Source of the DNA: JACMLD01 sp040004415 | Lineage (GTDB): Bacteria; Bacteroidota; Bacteroidia; Chitinophagales; Chitinophagaceae | Assembly: GCA_040004415.1 (NCBI GenBank) | Contig: JBDUAY010000209.1 | Span: 1 to 9,731 of the forward strand | Length of the DNA: 9,731 nucleotides | Direction: 5' to 3' | Part shown: piece by piece, positions 6,102 to 9,731 of the stretch | Layout of the letters: each line of letters begins with the position of its first letter | Numbering within the stretch: the first letter of the stretch is position 1 | Notes under the pieces: model-generated | What the model was told of the DNA's origin: nothing | The model's database searches: none | The model's input: only the letters and a program-made list of their open reading frames with translations | Position numbers and translations under genes: made by a program

Positions 6102-8426
6102 ATGAAATACAGGATTTTCTCAGTTGTCCTGCTTTTGCTGCTGATTGTTGCTGCCGCTGTATCCTGCTTCAATAACGGGAGTAGTAGCGAAGGCCGTGTT
6201 TTGCCCGGTGTGGTTAGCTATAATTTCCAGATTCGCCCCGTACTTTCAGATAAATGTTTTAAGTGCCACGGCCCGGATGCAAACAAACGCGAAGCCGGAT
6301 TAAGGCTCGATATCGCCGACAGCGCGTATGCCCCGCTTAAAGAAAGCAAAGGGGCTTTTGCGATTGTGCCCGGCAAACCGGAGGAATCAGAATTGTACAA
6401 AAGAATTTCTTCTGAAGACACATCTTTTATGATGCCCCCTATTGATGCACATTTGGGTGTACTTACAAAATATGAAGTAAGCCTTTTTCAAAAATGGATT
6501 AAACAAGGAGCCCGTTATGAAACACACTGGGCTTTTACTGCTCCAAAAAAATCAACACCTCCTAAAGTAGCTGATAATACCTGGCCCAAAAACGAGATTG
6601 ATTATTTTGTTTTAGACAAGCTGGAACAAATTAACCTGAAGCCCAATGAGGAAGCAGATAAAGAACGATTATTAAAAAGAGTTTGTTTTGATATTACTGG
6701 GTTGCCGCCATCTATCGAAATGATGGATGCGTTTATGGCAGATAAAAGTGCGAACGCGTATGAAAAAATAATTGATGCATTATTGCAAACACCGCAATAC
6801 GGAGAAAAAATGGCGGTGCACTGGATGGATGTTGCCCGGTATGCAGACAGTTATGGTTACCAGGATGACAATATACGTACGCAATGGCCCTGGCGTGATT
6901 GGGTAATTCATGCATTCAATACCAATCTTCCCTATAATCAATTTATCACCTGGCAGATAGCCGGTGATATGTTGCCCAATGCAACGGATGAACAAATACT
7001 GGCCACTGCTTTTTTTAGAAATCATAAATACACAGAAGAAGGTGGTGTAATACCAGAAGAATACCGCGTTGAATATTTAATTGATAAAACGAAAACGTTT
7101 GGCAGGGGGATACTGGGCGTTACGATTGAATGTGCGCAATGCCATGATCATAAATATGACCCGTTTTCTCAAAAAGATTATTACCGCCTGATGGCTTTTT
7201 TTAATAATACAAAAGAAGCAGGGTTTGAAGGCGATGTAAGTGTATCTAAACCTGCCAAAGCACCGTTGCTTAAATTAAGTGATAACGATGTACGAATGGC
7301 ACTTCCTTTCATTAATAAAACAGATAAGGACACCCTGGAAGTTTCTGTAATGGGTGAAAGGGACACGCTCAGAAAAACGTATGTGCTTAACCGTGGGGTG
7401 TATACTGCGCCGGGTGATGAAGTAAGGCCTGCCGCTATAAATGCCGTAATGAAATTTGATACTACCCGTTTTGCCAGGAACCGCACCGGTCTTGCTTCCT
7501 GGACGGTTGACAGAAATAATCCATTAACAGCGCGGGTATTTGTAAACCAGGTTTGGCAGGAAATATTTGGACGTGGTATCATTAAAACCTCGGCTGATTT
7601 TGGTATGCAGGGTGAATTGCCTTCTCATCCGGCCTTGCTGGATTGGCTGGCAGTTGATTTTATGGAGAACGGCTGGAATATAAAAAGGCTGATGAAACAG
7701 ATTGTGATGTCTGCTACCTACCGGCAGTCTGGAAAAGTGACCGAAGAAAAATTAAAAAAAGATCCGGAGAACGTTTACCTGGCACGTAGTCCGCGTTTGC
7801 GCCTGCCGGCAGAATCTGTCCGCGATATGGTGCTGGCCAGCAGTGGTTTGCTGGTAAAAACGATTGGCGGCCCCAGCGTTAAACCTTATCAGCCCAAGGG
7901 CCTTTGGGAATCGGCTACCTCGGGTCGGGGTGTATTGGCTACGTACAAACAGGACCACGGTGATTCGTTATACAGAAGAGGTTTGTACACGTTTATAAAA
8001 TTAACTGTTCCGCCACCATCTATGGGTCTGTTTGATGCCAGCAACCGCGATCAGTGTGAAGTGAGAAGATTAAAAACAAACACACCATTACAGGCTTTGA
8101 TGATGCTGAATGACCCAACCGTGCTGGAGGCCTCCCGGGTATTGGCGCAGAAATTACTATTCGAAAATACCAATAGTGATCAAAAAATTGCAAAGGCATT
8201 TCACGTTATTGTATGCCGTACTGCATCAGCCAAAGAGTTAAGCATTCTGCAGGGTTATTATAAAGAACAGCTTGATCAATTTTCTCAAAAAAAATTAAAT
8301 GCTGGAGAAACGATAACAACAGGGGAATATAAAATGCCCTTAAATCCCGACGTGAACAGTATGGCCGCTTTGATGAAAACAATAGAGGCTATTTATAATT
8401 TGGAAGAAAGTATTACTAAAACCTGA
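6102..8426 (+). CDS. Planctomycete-type cytochrome c lipoprotein with DUF1549 and DUF1553 (PSD1 family)
   Basis: This 774-residue protein is a predicted lipoprotein. A hydrophobic signal (LLLLLIVAAAVSC) ends in a lipobox with C22 as the lipidated residue. Residues about 40-140 form a planctomycete cytochrome c domain (PSCyt1), with heme motif CFKCH at 52-56 and an axial Met candidate at M110/M111 in MMPP. DUF1549 (PSCyt2) spans about 163-370 (DITGLPP, HWMDVARYADSYGYQDD, RNHKYTEEGGVIPEEYR) and contains a second CxxCH, CAQCHDHKYDP at 344-354. DUF1553 (PSD1) spans about 470-725 (NPLTARVFVNQVWQEIFG, ELPSHPALLDWLA, RLPAESVRD, TNTPLQALMMLNDP). It is shorter than many planctomycete members because no carbohydrate-binding or LamG-like insert is visible. 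The residues after C22 (FNNGSS) are not acidic, so no Bacteroidota surface-export signal is obvious. Only two bases separate it from the DUF1501 gene, indicating one transcript. The biochemical role of the family is not established; redox chemistry on sugars is a common guess. Confidence 0.95.
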   Translation: MKYRIFSVVLLLLLIVAAAVSCFNNGSSSEGRVLPGVVSYNFQIRPVLSDKCFKCHGPDANKREAGLRLDIADSAYAPLKESKGAFAIVPGKPEESELYKRISSEDTSFMMPPIDAHLGVLTKYEVSLFQKWIKQGARYETHWAFTAPKKSTPPKVADNTWPKNEIDYFVLDKLEQINLKPNEEADKERLLKRVCFDITGLPPSIEMMDAFMADKSANAYEKIIDALLQTPQYGEKMAVHWMDVARYADSYGYQDDNIRTQWPWRDWVIHAFNTNLPYNQFITWQIAGDMLPNATDEQILATAFFRNHKYTEEGGVIPEEYRVEYLIDKTKTFGRGILGVTIECAQCHDHKYDPFSQKDYYRLMAFFNNTKEAGFEGDVSVSKPAKAPLLKLSDNDVRMALPFINKTDKDTLEVSVMGERDTLRKTYVLNRGVYTAPGDEVRPAAINAVMKFDTTRFARNRTGLASWTVDRNNPLTARVFVNQVWQEIFGRGIIKTSADFGMQGELPSHPALLDWLAVDFMENGWNIKRLMKQIVMSATYRQSGKVTEEKLKKDPENVYLARSPRLRLPAESVRDMVLASSGLLVKTIGGPSVKPYQPKGLWESATSGRGVLATYKQDHGDSLYRRGLYTFIKLTVPPPSMGLFDASNRDQCEVRRLKTNTPLQALMMLNDPTVLEASRVLAQKLLFENTNSDQKIAKAFHVIVCRTASAKELSILQGYYKEQLDQFSQKKLNAGETITTGEYKMPLNPDVNSMAALMKTIEAIYNLEESITKT

Positions 8427-8428
8427 TT

Positions 8429-9731
8429 ATGGAAAAAGAAATACTGGAGAAAGGGTTGAACATTAACCGAAGGCGTTTTTTATCCAGGCTAAGCCTTGGT
8501 ATTGGAAGCGTGGCGCTGGGTTCATTAATGATACCGGATCTTTTCAGCAGCAACGATGAGAAAACATTAATGGCCGGGCTGCCCCATTTTGCACCGAAAG
8601 CAAAACGCATTATTTATCTTTTTCAAAATGGTGCACCGTCGCAATTAGATCTGTTTGATTATAAACCCAAGTTGCAGGAAATGTTCGGGCAGGATTTGCC
8701 GGCTTCTATCCGCCAGGGGCAAAGGTTAACGGGTATGACAGCCGATCAGAAAAAATTTCCGCTGGCAGGAACCAAATTCGAATTCAACCAATATGGCCAG
8801 CACCGTGCATGGATAAGTGAGCTTTTACCATATACTGCCAAAGCGGCCAATGATATTTGTTTTGTAAAAAGCATATACACGGAAGCCATCAATCATGATC
8901 CGGCACTTACTTTTTTTCAGACAGGTGCGCAAGTGGGCAACCGTCCGAGCATGGGCTCCTGGCTGAGCTATGGGTTGGGAAGTGAAAATAAAAACCTCCC
9001 GGCATTTTGTGTGTTGTTGTCAAAAGGAAAAGGAAACGGGCAGGGCGTATATTCAAAACTATGGAGCAATGGTTTTTTAGATTCTATCCATCAGGGCGTA
9101 CAGTTCAGCAGCGGGGAAAACCCGGTGTTGTATTTAAACGATCCGCAAAGTGTAACCAAATCAGACAGAAGATTGATGCTGGATAAAATTGCGGAACTGA
9201 ACCAACAATCATATGAGTCGTTTGGTGATCCGGAAATAAATGCAAAAGTGAAGCAGTATGAATTGGCGTACCGGATGCAAACAGCCGTGCCCGAAGTAGC
9301 CGATTTATCGAAAGAGCCAGAGTCAATTATAAAATTATATGGCCCGGAATGTATGGTGCCGGGAACATTTGCTGCTAATTGTTTGCTGGCAAGAAAGCTA
9401 TCGGAGAATGGAGTGCGCTTTGTTCAATTGTATCACCAGGGTTGGGACGGACACGGCAATTTGCCGGGAGAAATAAAGGGGCAGGCGAAAGATACTGACC
9501 AGGCGTCTGCGGCATTGATTACAGATCTTAAGCAACGGGGCCTGCTGGATGAAACACTTATTATTTGGGGTGGGGAATTTGGCAGAACCAACTATTGCCA
9601 GGGCGCACTTACAAAAGATAATTATGGACGGGATCATCATCCGCGCTGCTTTACTATCTGGATGGCAGGCGGTGGCGTAAAACCGGGTGTATACGGTGAA
9701 ACAGACGAGTTCGGGTATAACATTATAAAAG
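8429..9731 (+). CDS. DUF1501 protein (alkaline phosphatase superfamily), Tat-exported, 3'-truncated by the window edge
   Basis: The frame starts at ATG 8429, two bases after the preceding stop, and remains open to the right edge (434 complete codons). Family members are usually around 470-490 residues, so about 40-50 are probably missing. The N-terminus carries a twin-arginine signal, NRRRFLS at 13-19, followed by a hydrophobic stretch (LSLGIGSVALGSLM), predicting folded export to the periplasm. DUF1501 motifs are all present: YLFQNGAPSQLDLFDYKP (63-80), NHDPALTFFQTG (155-166), RFVQLYHQGWDGHGNL (330-345), GGEFGRT (381-387), GRDHHPRCFTIWMAGGGVK (400-418) and YGETDEFGYNI (422-432). The Asp/His residues in WDGHGN and GRDHH fit metal sites of the alkaline phosphatase/sulfatase superfamily. 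It is the standard partner of PSD1 cytochrome lipoproteins and probably works with the upstream product in the periplasm. Substrate and reaction are unknown. The family call is firm. Confidence 0.95.
   Translation, partial: MEKEILEKGLNINRRRFLSRLSLGIGSVALGSLMIPDLFSSNDEKTLMAGLPHFAPKAKRIIYLFQNGAPSQLDLFDYKPKLQEMFGQDLPASIRQGQRLTGMTADQKKFPLAGTKFEFNQYGQHRAWISELLPYTAKAANDICFVKSIYTEAINHDPALTFFQTGAQVGNRPSMGSWLSYGLGSENKNLPAFCVLLSKGKGNGQGVYSKLWSNGFLDSIHQGVQFSSGENPVLYLNDPQSVTKSDRRLMLDKIAELNQQSYESFGDPEINAKVKQYELAYRMQTAVPEVADLSKEPESIIKLYGPECMVPGTFAANCLLARKLSENGVRFVQLYHQGWDGHGNLPGEIKGQAKDTDQASAALITDLKQRGLLDETLIIWGGEFGRTNYCQGALTKDNYGRDHHPRCFTIWMAGGGVKPGVYGETDEFGYNIIK

Noticed and set aside
7181..7582. Minus-strand reading frame of 133 codons
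   Set aside because: It lies wholly inside the cytochrome/DUF1549/DUF1553 gene, whose domain motifs continue through it; no independent signals.
1..9731. CRISPR array, tRNA/rRNA genes, IS elements or phage genes
   Set aside because: No regularly spaced repeats, tRNA-like cloverleaf ends, rRNA signatures or transposase/integrase motifs were seen on either strand.

Overview
The window reads as chromosomal DNA of a Bacteroidota bacterium, most likely from the Chitinophagaceae or a near relative. The signs are a type IX secretion (T9SS) C-terminal sorting domain on a secreted protease, a -7 element of the Bacteroidota type (TAnnTTTG) upstream of the minus-strand gene, starts without Shine-Dalgarno sequences, moderate-to-low GC, and a planctomycete-type cytochrome/DUF1501 gene pair of a kind also carried by Bacteroidota. 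The family placement is inference from protein style, not a search.

Layout: (1) Positions 1-1580, plus strand, hold the C-terminal two thirds of a UvrD/PcrA-type DNA helicase whose 5' end lies outside the window. (2) Positions 1705-2793, minus strand and convergent with the helicase, hold a PAS-domain sensor protein of the HisKA_3/HATPase histidine-kinase type. The residue expected to be the phospho-accepting His is Asn (N179) and the N-box Glu is Leu (L285), so it looks like a pseudokinase. (3) Positions 2794-3448 are a 655-base gap before the next confident gene. It has an AT-rich stretch with several inverted repeats and a more GC-rich island carrying a doubtful 92-codon reading frame. (4) Positions 3449-5980, plus strand, encode a secreted subtilisin-fold protease with a T9SS sorting domain, in which the usual HGT histidine motif is replaced by a DEGRAM..IVHD motif. 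(5) Positions 6102-8426 and 8429 to the right edge, plus strand, form a two-gene operon. The first gene is a lipoprotein with a planctomycete-type cytochrome c domain plus DUF1549 and DUF1553. The second is a DUF1501 protein of the alkaline-phosphatase superfamily with a twin-arginine signal, cut by the window end.

How they fit together: the helicase is a housekeeping repair gene and the sensor an independent regulatory gene. The protease and the cytochrome/DUF1501 pair are all exported and face the envelope or the outside, which suits degradation of external polymers. A hairpin at 6003-6025 probably separates the protease transcript from the operon. No RNA genes, CRISPR arrays, transposases or phage genes were seen. 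The two points most worth following are the degenerate kinase and the poorly understood cytochrome-lipoprotein/DUF1501 pair.
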